Shown piece by piece: positions 25,801-34,373 of a stretch of 64,000 bases of DNA. Location of the stretch: the NCBI GenBank assembly GCA_002707495.1, contig PAMZ01000003.1, positions 62,001 to 126,000 on the forward strand. Reading direction: 5' to 3'. Position 1 is the first letter of the stretch; each line of letters opens with the position of its first letter. A program made the translations under genes and the position numbers. This stretch comes from Halobacteriovoraceae bacterium. Lineage in GTDB: Bacteria > Bdellovibrionota > Bacteriovoracia > Bacteriovoracales > Bacteriovoracaceae. The notes beneath the pieces were generated by a model. That model was not told the DNA's origin. It did no database searches and saw nothing but the letters and a program-made list of their open reading frames with translations.

Positions 25801-26536
25801 CTATTCAGACAGTCGAATTTATCTTTGGGTGCGATCTGAGCTTGATCCATTTACAAAACTTTATACGATTGGACATGAGCTTATTCACTTCCAGCAATTA
25901 AAGCACTCAATGCTTGCAGAAAAGAGAGCTCTTAAAGATGGTGGATTGTCTTTAGCTAAGTTTCTAAATTACTATGGAAACTTCTTAGGTGCCAATCAAA
26001 GAACAATTGATAAGATCGAATTTGATATGCAAAAAGAGCGTAAGCCACTCTATGGATATGCCGATAGAATTCATAATCAAGACCTAGACAAGCCGGTTAT
26101 CTGTGAGCTAGATGCGGCGATTAGAACTTCTGATCTTATTTGGGAGGAAAAACTAGATGAGTACGGATCATTATTTGGATATATGATGCCCAACTCTTTA
26201 GGGATTAGAGTTAAGGCTCTTCAAGAAGTTTTACCAGCGCTAGAGAACGCAAAAAATATCTTGTTTGCCAAAGAGCTAGGACTAAAAGTTGATGCTGATC
26301 CTGTAAAGGCTGCATTACCTACAGCAAACGCAAATCAGATAAATTATTTTAGAGAAGAAATTATAGCTGCCACGAAGTCAGCTAAGCCTCACTGGGAAGC
26401 TTTAAGAATCATCGCTTCTCACCAATATCATGGAGTGACATTTTTTAGGGCAGATGTGGATCACAAGAGTTTAACTCTTGAGCCAAAAGTAAGAGCTGTT
26501 GCCGTGGGAAGTAGTTACAACCAAACTCAGCAATAG
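22805..26536 (+). CDS. Circularly permuted ATP-grasp ligase region joined to an HExxH region
   Basis: The 1243-residue cytoplasmic-looking protein starts at GTG with GAGG 7 nt upstream. Residues about 150-640 match the circularly permuted ATP-grasp (DUF404/DUF407) pattern. FRILEINAGSPSGASNN is followed by ILLPPGGSNGAAPEIHQLAA, IYAEADQLY and the IYSRVNADS segment. Then come LDNKIILATL, WVIKVPTNAGGQGVY and an ADIRTWVFFG strand, and finally NTSAGGGYAPF. Such proteins ligate amino acids to peptides using ATP. About 640-1000 is helical and unassigned. HELIHFQQ (His-1024 and His-1028), with Glu residues further on, looks like a zinc-peptidase motif. It heads a three-gene operon. Ligase plus peptidase in one chain would be unusual; the substrate is unknown. 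Confidence 0.75.
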   Translation: MKKETRSKKDYNPNVGFIGQTQVQVANYIFSAKKSRQAYTHAKPIAKRLLKEAVADHYSESKRLTKFLKNRDLTFSKKTSSGEYKTFTVPCTTTVVPLQKSLFNDVEKAAQKLMIALRAVIQDIYGSKSVESSKFVQHLPTGVREIFIEAVKSSPNYFPQLHHKNMKNYPFMDNVGLDLVLVEDYLNRSEEFPNLISRNKLDEIPGLPFRILEINAGSPSGASNNMNVLQGLYEQAPEILDSLGKVMPNDHFKILGETYRSLGEAWTKNKKGVQILLPPGGSNGAAPEIHQLAAYSGLIYAEADQLYHDEQGYIRLRTVAKENPIVTAIYSRVNADSALYDPEAGLFMKDPESAEPVYLRDNLIKDDEDEGKIVLDPKGKPIPMQSAYAIPGIINAIIDRKIYMGGLNRILDNKIILATLTHYAPKYYASKIQAAGLELDGSKIMPPQTLPPTAKSVETIKQNPDEWVIKVPTNAGGQGVYILKTLSKQKREEVLKMIEEKPSEYAYQQLVKIARIPVAVQRKAEGFKFANLAADIRTWVFFGGNKDDLPRMTHNALVRYAPQERGKMSSIVNTSAGGGYAPFVIVDDVEDQNSVYASDLIAPIEPIQIKTDMPVFVAAQMVQIARMLREAKDLLSKDVTYAYELLELSEGMKVQLKEILSFLHPRSIESVYKIIDMLEHRIGKTDLKKHKEFISDSQLTLVSILKQIEDYPEFPIFRDIIDNIRATNTDKIIYNYNQDDKSLDLVIIDDAISFAEKVDDKFMQRKMFETTHLLKQMISKDMPNIVLGLQSKKTIEKHLKTFCNLSIQRLKDCPNMAEYAQLFNLDADVTKLKFETLYLGERDIDKEIKVASQFEMRNQAKLTESDYIGENLKRARQEWKKIEALAQTLKPEKRKSFLEAKREDHFRVFPKLAEFQAIIDKPVHTLDEMIKLLDIAPFAKFNIEKFAEEQGCSVKEVFSHKLEEKKISILNSSQLKRLRLSNREYAGECFAKKLNDHGLYSDSRIYLWVRSELDPFTKLYTIGHELIHFQQLKHSMLAEKRALKDGGLSLAKFLNYYGNFLGANQRTIDKIEFDMQKERKPLYGYADRIHNQDLDKPVICELDAAIRTSDLIWEEKLDEYGSLFGYMMPNSLGIRVKALQEVLPALENAKNILFAKELGLKVDADPVKAALPTANANQINYFREEIIAATKSAKPHWEALRIIASHQYHGVTFFRADVDHKSLTLEPKVRAVAVGSSYNQTQQ

Positions 26537-26580
26537 ATATAAAACCTATTTAAGTAGAAATACTATAAGGAAGAAACAAG

Positions 26581-28620
26581 ATGGTACATGCTAATGCATT
26601 TACTAAACTTACAAACCTCGTGATGTCGCAGGCCATGACTCTGGATGAGCGATTGGCCTGCATCTTCTCCCAACGTGGTGGAAAGAAAACGCTTAGTGGA
26701 GTTTTCTCAATTGAAGATGTACACGGGTTTAATGGATTTAGTGGCTATAATTACTGGCATGGAGATCAGTTGGTGGCACAGCTCCATCTTGCAAGCTTAA
26801 TAAGTGGAACCTACGTTCTTTATAAATACACCAATATAGAAGGCGTTGAAACTAAGCATTATGATTATTTTGACTCTGAAGGAAATTTCTTTTATGAGTC
26901 TCAGTCATTGGACGGAGAAGCTGTTATCTATGGCTCTATTGCTATGGATCCTACCAGTCCCTTTATTAATCAAATTTACAATATACTTCATCAAGAATAT
27001 GAGAACGCTTCTAGAAATTTTGGAAGCACTTCGCGCATTGCTTATCTTGAGAAACTACTGAAGTCTTTCTATGAAGCAGACAAATACAGTCTGAGTGTGA
27101 ATGCAGGATCTAACGATTTTGCACTAGCAAATATAGACAATGAGATTTTAAAGATTGAGCGAGACACTGTCCTTACTTATAAGGAAAGACAAGATGTATA
27201 CAAAGATCTAAGACGAGTTAAGTCTAAGGTCGTAAAAACAAAAAAGAGGGCCCACTCACTTCCTTTTATTAAATACGCTCTTCCTGCTCTTTTGACGAAT
27301 ATTATAGTGAGATTTAAGAACTTAATAAATAGACCATTAAATAATCTCAAAGGTCTTATGCATCGTCACTCTGTAGGACATGTTCAATGGTTTGGACGTA
27401 CCGTTCAACAAAATCTAGGACTCTCCATCGCCATGGCGATCTATGGTCCCTTCACTTTCTATTTCATCACTCAACCTATGAACCCCCATGCGATGTGGGC
27501 AGTTGGTAAGGTCAGAGGAGCCTATATTGAAATGGTAGATTCCATTTCAGGTAAGAAGCCAGATCAAAACCTTATCTACCAAGATAAAGTAAGCACGAAA
27601 ACAGCAGCTATTGATCAAAAAAAGGATAATGCCGATAAGACATGGCAAAATAGGATGGATCGGTTCAAAGCTATGCAAATTGCTTATGAAGAGAGCCTCG
27701 TTTTCGCAGCAAGAATCGGTCGAATCGAGCAGTTCGAACAGCAATTTAACTTCCCTCTCACGGCTGAAGCAGCATGGATGGAGATGGAACTTTATCTGCA
27801 AGACATTGAAAGTATTTTACAGGACAAATCAAACCTCGATAGGGATTACACTGCATATCTCCAGCACGAAATAGACAGAACTATAGAACTTCAAGTCTAT
27901 ATCTGGAGAAAGATGGCACAGTTTTTCCTGGATCACCCCTACATAGTGGTAGATCAAAATAATGAGCAAACGGAAAGAAACTACTATGTCGGAAGACAGT
28001 TTATCTTTTTTGAAGCCATGACTGAAAAACTATCGAAACTCTCACATCCTCAACCGGAAACTCATGGCCTTGTGGGACAGCTAGCAAAAGATTTTAGAGC
28101 TGCAAAATTAGAAGGAAATAGTATTCTTGATACCTTAAAAAAGAATTCTAAACTCTTTCGTCAAAAAGAGCTTTTTAACTCCGATGAGCATCGAGATTAT
28201 ATGGCAAGACAGTGGGAAGTACTCTTTCTACAGCAAAACAAAAAACAAGAAGCTGCTTCATTTGCTCTTCAATCATATACATGGTCAGTAAAAAATGCCA
28301 TTTGGATCTTGCAGACTTTTACATCGGCTAAAAGGTCTGAACTTGGAATTTTATCGAGAAAATTTCAACAAGGTCAAACTCAAGGATCAACACTTGGTCC
28401 AGTAGCAGGAATGAATGAATATCTAGAAAATATGTATCATAACCTAACAATGGAATACGTAAGTATAAAAAAAGAAATGGTTGAGACTCTAGGAGAAGAT
28501 ACTGAACCAGAGCAAAGAGAAAATGTTATCAATAATTTAAAAGAATATCTCATAGAAAGAGATAAACTTATGAACACAGGGATGTATGCTAAGAACTTTG
28601 AGGATAAGAAAACAATTTAA
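26581..28620 (+). CDS. Unknown protein with one predicted membrane segment, ATP-grasp operon
   Basis: The 679-residue product has no signal peptide. Residues about 30-130 look like a beta-rich domain (SIEDVHGFNGFSGYNYWHG; DYFDSEGNFFYES). A basic stretch follows (KKRAHSLPFIKY). One hydrophobic helix is seen near 280-298 (LSIAMAIYGPFTFYFI), and a long helical, coiled-coil-prone C-terminal half makes up the rest. I recognise no family. It begins 44 nt after the ATP-grasp gene with AAGGA 9 nt upstream, and its stop overlaps the next start (TAATG). The trio is therefore co-transcribed, and this one may link the cytoplasmic ligase to the envelope. Confidence 0.75.
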   Translation: MVHANAFTKLTNLVMSQAMTLDERLACIFSQRGGKKTLSGVFSIEDVHGFNGFSGYNYWHGDQLVAQLHLASLISGTYVLYKYTNIEGVETKHYDYFDSEGNFFYESQSLDGEAVIYGSIAMDPTSPFINQIYNILHQEYENASRNFGSTSRIAYLEKLLKSFYEADKYSLSVNAGSNDFALANIDNEILKIERDTVLTYKERQDVYKDLRRVKSKVVKTKKRAHSLPFIKYALPALLTNIIVRFKNLINRPLNNLKGLMHRHSVGHVQWFGRTVQQNLGLSIAMAIYGPFTFYFITQPMNPHAMWAVGKVRGAYIEMVDSISGKKPDQNLIYQDKVSTKTAAIDQKKDNADKTWQNRMDRFKAMQIAYEESLVFAARIGRIEQFEQQFNFPLTAEAAWMEMELYLQDIESILQDKSNLDRDYTAYLQHEIDRTIELQVYIWRKMAQFFLDHPYIVVDQNNEQTERNYYVGRQFIFFEAMTEKLSKLSHPQPETHGLVGQLAKDFRAAKLEGNSILDTLKKNSKLFRQKELFNSDEHRDYMARQWEVLFLQQNKKQEAASFALQSYTWSVKNAIWILQTFTSAKRSELGILSRKFQQGQTQGSTLGPVAGMNEYLENMYHNLTMEYVSIKKEMVETLGEDTEPEQRENVINNLKEYLIERDKLMNTGMYAKNFEDKKTI

Positions 28621-29813
28621 TGAAAATAGCTCTCTCGTTGATATTAATGCTAGCAAGTGCCTTGGCTTTCGCACAGCCGATTGGGCGTTTTTTACCTCCT
28701 GAGTATCAGAATCAAAATAATATTTTTACAAACAACAAGAAGACTTTCTCTCAAAAAAAGAAAAAGAGATACAAAAGGGTAACTAAAAGAGGTCATCGCA
28801 AGATTGCTGATGAAAAGCGAAGAAGGGCAAAACTAAAAAAGACAAAGACTAAAGCAAAATCTAAAAGATCTTCGAATTTCAATCCCTCCCTTCCAGGGGG
28901 AATGGCGCCGGTTGCTTCTATATCCGCTCAAGCACCGCAAAAGCCGACATTTAGGAAATACACTGAGAAACTCAATTTCAACTATTTCGCTCAGTACCTA
29001 GGACCTAGTTTAAGCTCAGATTACCAATCTGGCGCCACTTATAATCGGTTTAAAACAGGCCAAGACTATAAAGGCGATGCACTTGATTCGACAGCCAGTC
29101 ATCAAATGTTTCACTCTATTACTCTCGGCTACCAATTAGCAAAAGACTACAACCTTAGCTTTGGCTATACTTTTCAAGATGATTTAAATAGCGACATAAA
29201 GTACCAACAGAAAAATGAAGATGGATCATACACAGAACTGACTCGATTTAAAGGTGTCTCGGATAACAATAAACGGGCCAACCTCTTTATTTCTAATATT
29301 TTTTCAAATAAGTACTTTACCGTGAATGCGAATCACTTTTTTGAGTTTGCCTCGACTTTTAGTTCTGAAGGAAACGACATGGACTATGGCCTTGGTTTTC
29401 AACCTTCTATAAATATCAACACAGGATTGAGAGGCTTTTATACAGGTATAACTTCATCCATTCAAAGAAACTATTTTAAAAAGCAAGAGTTCTATCAGAA
29501 ATGTGGTGACTCTGACTGCAAATACCCTACCCGCTATCAAACGCTTCTTGCTGAAGTAGGAGCCTTCGCTAATTATTCACTCAATGACTATGTACTTCTT
29601 CGTTCTTCCATTGCTTTTGACTGGGATCAAAGAGGTGATCAAGTCGAGAATTTGTCGAACTTTAATAAAAATATGGATGATGTAGGAAGAATTGGAGTCG
29701 ACGTTAATATCGATTACGGCGTGACTGCGGGAACATTTCTCGAATTTGCCTTAGAAGATGCGAGTATTGATCGCACCGCTATAGGGGCCACCTTAAACGT
29801 AAATTTATTTTAG
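28620..29813 (+). CDS. Probable outer-membrane beta-barrel with basic N-terminal region, ATP-grasp operon
   Basis: The 397-residue product has a signal peptide (MKIALSLILMLASALAFA). Residues about 35-85 are extraordinarily rich in Lys and Arg (KKKKRYKRVTKRGHRK; RAKLKKTKTKAKSKRSS), and might bind peptidoglycan, lipopolysaccharide phosphates or nucleic acid. From about 115 on, strand-like segments rich in Y, F, N and G (NYFAQYLGPSLSSDYQ; YNLSFGYTFQDDLN) end in GATLNVNLF, a typical terminal beta-signal. The start overlaps the stop of the preceding gene by 1 nt, so translation is coupled. It is the last gene of the operon and convergent with nqrM. Confidence 0.75.
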   Translation: MKIALSLILMLASALAFAQPIGRFLPPEYQNQNNIFTNNKKTFSQKKKKRYKRVTKRGHRKIADEKRRRAKLKKTKTKAKSKRSSNFNPSLPGGMAPVASISAQAPQKPTFRKYTEKLNFNYFAQYLGPSLSSDYQSGATYNRFKTGQDYKGDALDSTASHQMFHSITLGYQLAKDYNLSFGYTFQDDLNSDIKYQQKNEDGSYTELTRFKGVSDNNKRANLFISNIFSNKYFTVNANHFFEFASTFSSEGNDMDYGLGFQPSININTGLRGFYTGITSSIQRNYFKKQEFYQKCGDSDCKYPTRYQTLLAEVGAFANYSLNDYVLLRSSIAFDWDQRGDQVENLSNFNKNMDDVGRIGVDVNIDYGVTAGTFLEFALEDASIDRTAIGATLNVNLF

Positions 29814-29828
29814 TTAAATAGGCTTTAA

Positions 29829-30032
29829 TCAGCCTTCTTCGCAGAGCTCTTTGCCAGATTTTTCGCAGCGATCTTTCATGGCACAGATGTCACACGCTGA
29901 CTCACCACCCATAAGAGTTGCGATTCCACCGCAGGATCCTTTAACCACTTTATCCGAGATAATCACGCCTATCGCCATTCCTGCAAAGGCCACAAAAAAT
30001 ACTGCAAATGTAATGACTAGTAGATCAACCAT
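29829..30032 (-). CDS. nqrM: Na+-NQR maturation protein NqrM
   Basis: The 67-residue protein has one N-terminal membrane helix (LLVITFAVFFVAFAGMAIGV) and four conserved cysteines (GSCGG; SACDICAMKDRC) with one more near the end, the layout of DUF539/NqrM. NqrM is known to be needed to insert iron into the NqrD-NqrE site of Na+-NQR. Its place directly after apbE at the end of the nqr cluster supports the call. Only 2 nt separate it from the apbE stop, so they are co-transcribed. Confidence 0.9.
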   Translation of the reverse strand: MVDLLVITFAVFFVAFAGMAIGVIISDKVVKGSCGGIATLMGGESACDICAMKDRCEKSGKELCEEG

Positions 30033-30034
30033 AG

Positions 30035-31015
30035 CTACTTATACTTTTCAAAGGCGTTTGAAGTCAAGACCTCCACCTTATCATCTTCTTTGATCTGAAA
30101 ATAAGCGATTAAACCTAATTTATTTGCAACATCCAGTCCCTTCTCATGCCCCATACTCATAAGTGCCGTGGCCCAAGCGTCGGCATCTGCGCAGAACTCA
30201 CTTATGACGCTGACAGAGATCGTCTTATGATTAACAGGCTTTCCCGTCTTTGGATCGATAGTATGATTAAAAATTTCATCCCCGTATTTGAGATAATTAC
30301 GATAGCTTCCGCTGGTGGCCATAGACATATTCGTTAGAGTTACAACCTTTGAAAGACTTGTAGCAAGATCTTTTCCGGGTCCTTCAATCCCTACTCGCCA
30401 GGGTTTATTCTCTGGTTTACTCCCTCGGGTCCTCACTTCACCACCAATTTCCACTAATAGATTAGAGTAGCCTTGATACTCTAAATACTTTACGAGTTCA
30501 TCCACACCAAAACCTTTGGCGACTGCGGACATATCGAGCTTAAGCCCAGGGACTTTTTTGACAATGAATTTGTCTTGAAAATCTATATGATGAAAGCCGA
30601 CACTTTTTTTAGTCTCCTGAATTTCTTCATCAGTAGGTTTTTTCTTCTTTCCATCAGGACCAAATCCCCAAAGATTAACCAAAGGCGCTACTGTAATATC
30701 AAAATACCCCTGAGACTTACGAGAGATTTCTAAAGATTGCTCGATAAGTTTTCGCATGGAATTTGAAAGCTTTACCTTCCTAAATTTTGAGGTATTTATT
30801 TTGAAAATTTCTGAACCTGGAATATACGTAGAAAAAATATTATTAAAAAGCTTTAAAAACTCATCCACCTCTTTTTTTAACTCATCGGGCGACTCTGATC
30901 CATAGGTCGTTATTTTATAATACGTCCCCATGGTTTCCCCTTGGATTCGAATCTCTTTATCTTTACCTGAGCAGGCAGACAGCATCACTAATAAACTTAA
31001 TAAAATGATTTTCAT
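30035..31015 (-). CDS. apbE: FAD:protein FMN transferase ApbE
   Basis: The 326-residue periplasmic lipoprotein attaches FMN covalently to a threonine of NqrB and NqrC. Its signal is MKIILLSLLVMLSACSG (lipobox LSAC). Family motifs: GETMGTYYKITTY, YFDITVAPLVNLWGFGP, DMSAVAKGFGVDELV, GGEVRTRG, MATSGSYRNY, HTIDPKTGKPV and the C-terminal DADAWATALMSMG. A longer frame opens at 31069, but it would run through a transcription terminator and hide the lipobox, so 31015 is used. It follows nqrF after 118 nt that contain that terminator and lies just before nqrM. Confidence 0.95.
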   Translation of the reverse strand: MKIILLSLLVMLSACSGKDKEIRIQGETMGTYYKITTYGSESPDELKKEVDEFLKLFNNIFSTYIPGSEIFKINTSKFRKVKLSNSMRKLIEQSLEISRKSQGYFDITVAPLVNLWGFGPDGKKKKPTDEEIQETKKSVGFHHIDFQDKFIVKKVPGLKLDMSAVAKGFGVDELVKYLEYQGYSNLLVEIGGEVRTRGSKPENKPWRVGIEGPGKDLATSLSKVVTLTNMSMATSGSYRNYLKYGDEIFNHTIDPKTGKPVNHKTISVSVISEFCADADAWATALMSMGHEKGLDVANKLGLIAYFQIKEDDKVEVLTSNAFEKYK

Positions 31016-31024
31016 ACTTTTCCC

Positions 31025-31057
31025 AAAAAAAAGAGGGCCCTCTAAATGAACCCTCTT
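31025..31057 (-). terminator. Terminator between nqrF and apbE
   Basis: Stem AAGAGGG/CCCTCTT with a 13-nt loop is followed on the minus strand by a run of eight T. It lies about 76 nt past the nqrF stop and 10 nt before the apbE start. It would reduce read-through into apbE-nqrM, so less of the two maturation proteins would be made than of the six subunits. Confidence 0.75.
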
Positions 31058-31133
31058 CCTGATATTCATACTATCTAAATATTTGTTTCAAAACTCTCTT
31101 AGAAACGAATTAAAGCTTTTGATCTAAAAAATC

Positions 31134-32354
31134 TTAACCGCCGAAGTCGTCGAGCATAATGTCTTCTGGTTCTACTCCCAGATCAATAAGCATATCAATC
31201 ACACACTTATTCATAATCGGAGGTCCACAAAGATAATACTCACAATCTTCAGGCGCTGGGTGCTTACTTAAATATTCATCATGTAGAACTTGGTGAATGA
31301 ATCCAGTGTAACCATCCCAATTATCTTCTGGTAGAGCATCTGAAAGAGCGACATGCCATTTGAAATTGTCATTTTCTCTTTGGATCATATCGAAGTCTTC
31401 AACATAGAACATTTCTCTTTTAGAACGTGCTCCGTACCAAAAAGTTACCTTTCTATCAGTTTTAATTCTTCTAAATTGATCAAAGATATGTGATCTCATA
31501 GGTGCCATTCCAGCTCCCCCACCAACGAAGACCATTTCTTTCTCAGTATCACGAGCAAAGAATTCTCCGAATGGTCCTGAGATCGTACATTTATCACCTG
31601 GTTTTAGATTATAGATGTATGAAGACATTTTCCCTGGAGGAACATCCATTCCTTGAGGAGGAAACGCAATACGTACGTTAAGCATAATCATCCCTTTTTC
31701 TTCAGGATAATTGGCCATTGAGTAAGCTCTTACTGTTTCGTCATCTACTTTAGATCGGTAATTGAAAAGATTGTACTTATCCCAATCCCCTCTATATTCA
31801 TCTTCAACAACAAAGTCTTTAAAATCGATATCTAGCCCTGGAGGTCTTTCGATTTGAATAAAACCACCAGCTCTAAATGGAACTGACTCACCCTCAGGAA
31901 GATCGAGTACCAATTCTTTAATAAAGGTAGCGACAGAATCGTTAGAACGAACTGAACACTCCCATTTCTTAACTCCAAAAACTTCTTCAGGAACACCGAC
32001 TTTCATGTCTTGCTTACAAGTTACCTGACAAGCTAGTCTCCAACCTTCTTTCGCTTCACCTTTAGTGATATGAGACTCTTCGGTAGGAAGAATGTCTCCT
32101 CCACCTTCAAAAACTTGTGCTTTACATTGAGCACATGTTCCCCCACCACCACAGGCAGAGGATAAGAAGATTTTTTTCTCGGAAAGAGCACCTAAAAGCT
32201 TCTGCCCTGGGGCGACTTCAATATCTTCTTCACCGTTTATGTTGATTTTGATCAATCCCTGTGGGACTAATTGTTTTCTTGCAACAAGAATCAGTCCTAC
32301 TAGAGCGAGGATAACCCCCGTAAACATGATCACTCCAAAAATTACTACTTGCAT
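31134..32354 (-). CDS. nqrF: Na+-translocating NADH:quinone reductase subunit F
   Basis: The 406-residue subunit is the electron entry of Na+-NQR; it oxidises NADH at the cytoplasmic face. One N-terminal helix (about 4-25) is followed by a 2Fe-2S ferredoxin domain with [16 protein letters not shown] and the fourth Cys in ACQVTC. Then come an FAD domain ([10 protein letters not shown]) and an NADH-binding domain ([26 protein letters not shown]). Length matches the family. Last of six tandem nqr genes, 19 nt after nqrE. Confidence 0.97.
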   Translation of the reverse strand: MQVVIFGVIMFTGVILALVGLILVARKQLVPQGLIKININGEEDIEVAPGQKLLGALSEKKIFLSSACGGGGTCAQCKAQVFEGGGDILPTEESHITKGEAKEGWRLACQVTCKQDMKVGVPEEVFGVKKWECSVRSNDSVATFIKELVLDLPEGESVPFRAGGFIQIERPPGLDIDFKDFVVEDEYRGDWDKYNLFNYRSKVDDETVRAYSMANYPEEKGMIMLNVRIAFPPQGMDVPPGKMSSYIYNLKPGDKCTISGPFGEFFARDTEKEMVFVGGGAGMAPMRSHIFDQFRRIKTDRKVTFWYGARSKREMFYVEDFDMIQRENDNFKWHVALSDALPEDNWDGYTGFIHQVLHDEYLSKHPAPEDCEYYLCGPPIMNKCVIDMLIDLGVEPEDIMLDDFGG

Positions 32355-32373
32355 AGTTTTATCCTTTTATATC

Positions 32374-32985
32374 TTATAACGAGATTCCAGCGAATGACAT
32401 GAAGACGATAGCTAAAAGCCCACAGGTCATAAAAGTTATTCCTAGTCCTCTAAGGCCTGCAGGAACGTCAGAGTAATCCATTTTTTCTCTGATACCTGCA
32501 AGTATGGCGATGGCAAATGCCCAACCGATACCTGAACCAAACCCATAAGCTACGGACTCTCCAAAATTATAATCTCTTTCCACCATGAATAGTGACCCAC
32601 CAAGGATGGCACAGTTAACTGTGATCAAAGGAAGGAAAATCCCAAGAGTGTTATAAAGAGAAGGAAAGAACTTATCTAATGTCATCTCTAAGATTTGCAC
32701 CATTGCCGCAATAACGCCGATATAAGAAATAAGCCCTAAAAAGCTTAAGTCTACATCAGGATATCCAGCCCAGCTAAGTGCTCCTGCTTTTAAAAAGTAG
32801 GTATAAAGTAAATTATTTGTAGGGATGGTAATCATCTGAACAACGATAACCGCGACCCCTAAACCAAGTGCAGTAGAAACTTTTTTCGAAACCGCTAGAA
32901 ACGTACACATTCCTAAGAAAAATGACAGTGCTAGGTTTTCAATAAAAATCGCTTTAACAATTAAACTTACATAATGTTCAACCAT
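32374..32985 (-). CDS. nqrE: Na+-translocating NADH:quinone reductase subunit E
   Basis: The 203-residue inner-membrane subunit has six helices, homologous to Rnf[21 protein letters not shown] carries one Cys and [19 protein letters not shown] the other. Together with the matching pair of NqrD these cysteines hold the iron centre in the middle of the membrane. Normal length. It sits between nqrD (9-nt gap) and nqrF in the usual order. Confidence 0.97.
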   Translation of the reverse strand: MVEHYVSLIVKAIFIENLALSFFLGMCTFLAVSKKVSTALGLGVAVIVVQMITIPTNNLLYTYFLKAGALSWAGYPDVDLSFLGLISYIGVIAAMVQILEMTLDKFFPSLYNTLGIFLPLITVNCAILGGSLFMVERDYNFGESVAYGFGSGIGWAFAIAILAGIREKMDYSDVPAGLRGLGITFMTCGLLAIVFMSFAGISL

Positions 32986-32994
32986 GTCATTCTC

Positions 32995-33615
32995 CTAATT
33001 AGATTCTTCAACTTGTGATGGATCATAAGTTCTAATAAGCCAAATAATCACACCGATAATGATGAAAGCAGATGGTGGAAGTAGCATTAAACCATTGGCT
33101 TGATACCATCCTCCGTCTTTTGTTAATTCAAAGACTGTCATCCCAAAAAGCTTACCTGAACCGAAAAGCTCTCTGAAAAAACCAACAACGATAAGAATAA
33201 ATGAATATCCAAGACCGTTACCGATTCCATCAAAGAATGATTCAATGGGACCGTTTTTCATCCCAAAAGCCTCAGTTCGTCCCATAACGATACAGTTGGT
33301 AATAATAAGCCCAACATAAACCGCCATGGTTTTCCACTGATCAAAAACGAAAGCTTTTAGAAATTGCTCTGCTACGATAACCAGAGAGGCTATAATAGTC
33401 ATTTGAACGATAATTCTAATCGAGCTTGGAACGTGATTTCTAATAAGTGAAACACCCATATTCGCAAATGCAACAACTAAAGTAACCGCAGCACACATAA
33501 CGAAAACGTTTTTCAATTGAACAGTAACTGCAAGAGCAGAACAAATTCCTAGAATCTGCAATGCAATGGGATTATCTTTAACAATAGGATCTAAAACTAA
33601 TTGCTTAATTTTCAT
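32995..33615 (-). CDS. nqrD: Na+-translocating NADH:quinone reductase subunit D
   Basis: The 206-residue inner-membrane subunit, homologous to RnfE, has six helices. [20 protein letters not shown] and [19 protein letters not shown] carry the cysteines that face those of NqrE at the iron site, and the second segment is a family signature. The start codon overlaps the last base of nqrC, so translation is coupled. Length is normal. Confidence 0.97.
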   Translation of the reverse strand: MKIKQLVLDPIVKDNPIALQILGICSALAVTVQLKNVFVMCAAVTLVVAFANMGVSLIRNHVPSSIRIIVQMTIIASLVIVAEQFLKAFVFDQWKTMAVYVGLIITNCIVMGRTEAFGMKNGPIESFFDGIGNGLGYSFILIVVGFFRELFGSGKLFGMTVFELTKDGGWYQANGLMLLPPSAFIIIGVIIWLIRTYDPSQVEESN

Positions 33616-34373
33616 TACAGACCTCCTTCAGCGACTCTATTTAAAAGTTTTTTATATCCATGATCGCTGAACCAATACTTCATCGAATTTGTGACTCCGT
33701 TTGAAGTAATTGTCGCCCCGGATAGACCATCAACTTGGTACTCTCCTTGAGCTTCGCCCTTAGCAACCTTGATAGCAACTTCATTGGTGTTATCGTAAAT
33801 ACTTTTCCCTACCCATTGTTGCTTCCACTTTGGATTGTCTACTTCTCCCCCGAGACCTGGAGTCTCTCCGTGAGCATAGTATCCAAAACCTTTAACAGTA
33901 GCCTCGGTATCAAGAGCTATGAAGCCATACATCGTTGACCAAAGTCCCTTACTCCAAAGCTTTAGAATAACGGTTTTAGTATCCCCTGACTCATCTTTCT
34001 CTAAGTAAACATTCGCATATTTTGGTCTCGTACTGAGTCCGCCATAATCCTTATCAGAAGGAATCTCAACATTCATTTCCGGGTTAGCGTTAGCTTCAAC
34101 CATATCGTAGTTTTCAGGATTCATGTCATTTACCACTTCACCTGTTTCAATATTTACCACGACTGAATGGATACTCTTGAAAGCTTCATCAATATCTTGT
34201 CCATCACTTAATAAGCCTGCACTTTGAAGGATATTTTTTTTCATATCCAACTCAGCATTTTTGGCTTGTTGAGGTCTAAGAGTGACAACAATTCCTGCAA
34301 CAATAACAGAACATACAATACAAAGAAGTCCTGCGACCGTTAGTGTCTTTAATGTTTCTGAGCTATTAGACAT
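33615..34373 (-). CDS. nqrC: Na+-translocating NADH:quinone reductase subunit C
   Basis: The 252-residue subunit has an N-terminal helix (about 8-32) and a periplasmic domain that carries covalent FMN on the threonine of SGATITS (about 221), the site modified by Apb[16 protein letters not shown] is a further family motif. The longest frame opens at 34406, but the ATG at 34373 has AAGGA upstream and gives the usual N-terminus ([15 protein letters not shown]). It overlaps the nqrB end by 8 nt. Confidence 0.95.
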   Translation of the reverse strand: MSNSSETLKTLTVAGLLCIVCSVIVAGIVVTLRPQQAKNAELDMKKNILQSAGLLSDGQDIDEAFKSIHSVVVNIETGEVVNDMNPENYDMVEANANPEMNVEIPSDKDYGGLSTRPKYANVYLEKDESGDTKTVILKLWSKGLWSTMYGFIALDTEATVKGFGYYAHGETPGLGGEVDNPKWKQQWVGKSIYDNTNEVAIKVAKGEAQGEYQVDGLSGATITSNGVTNSMKYWFSDHGYKKLLNRVAEGGL

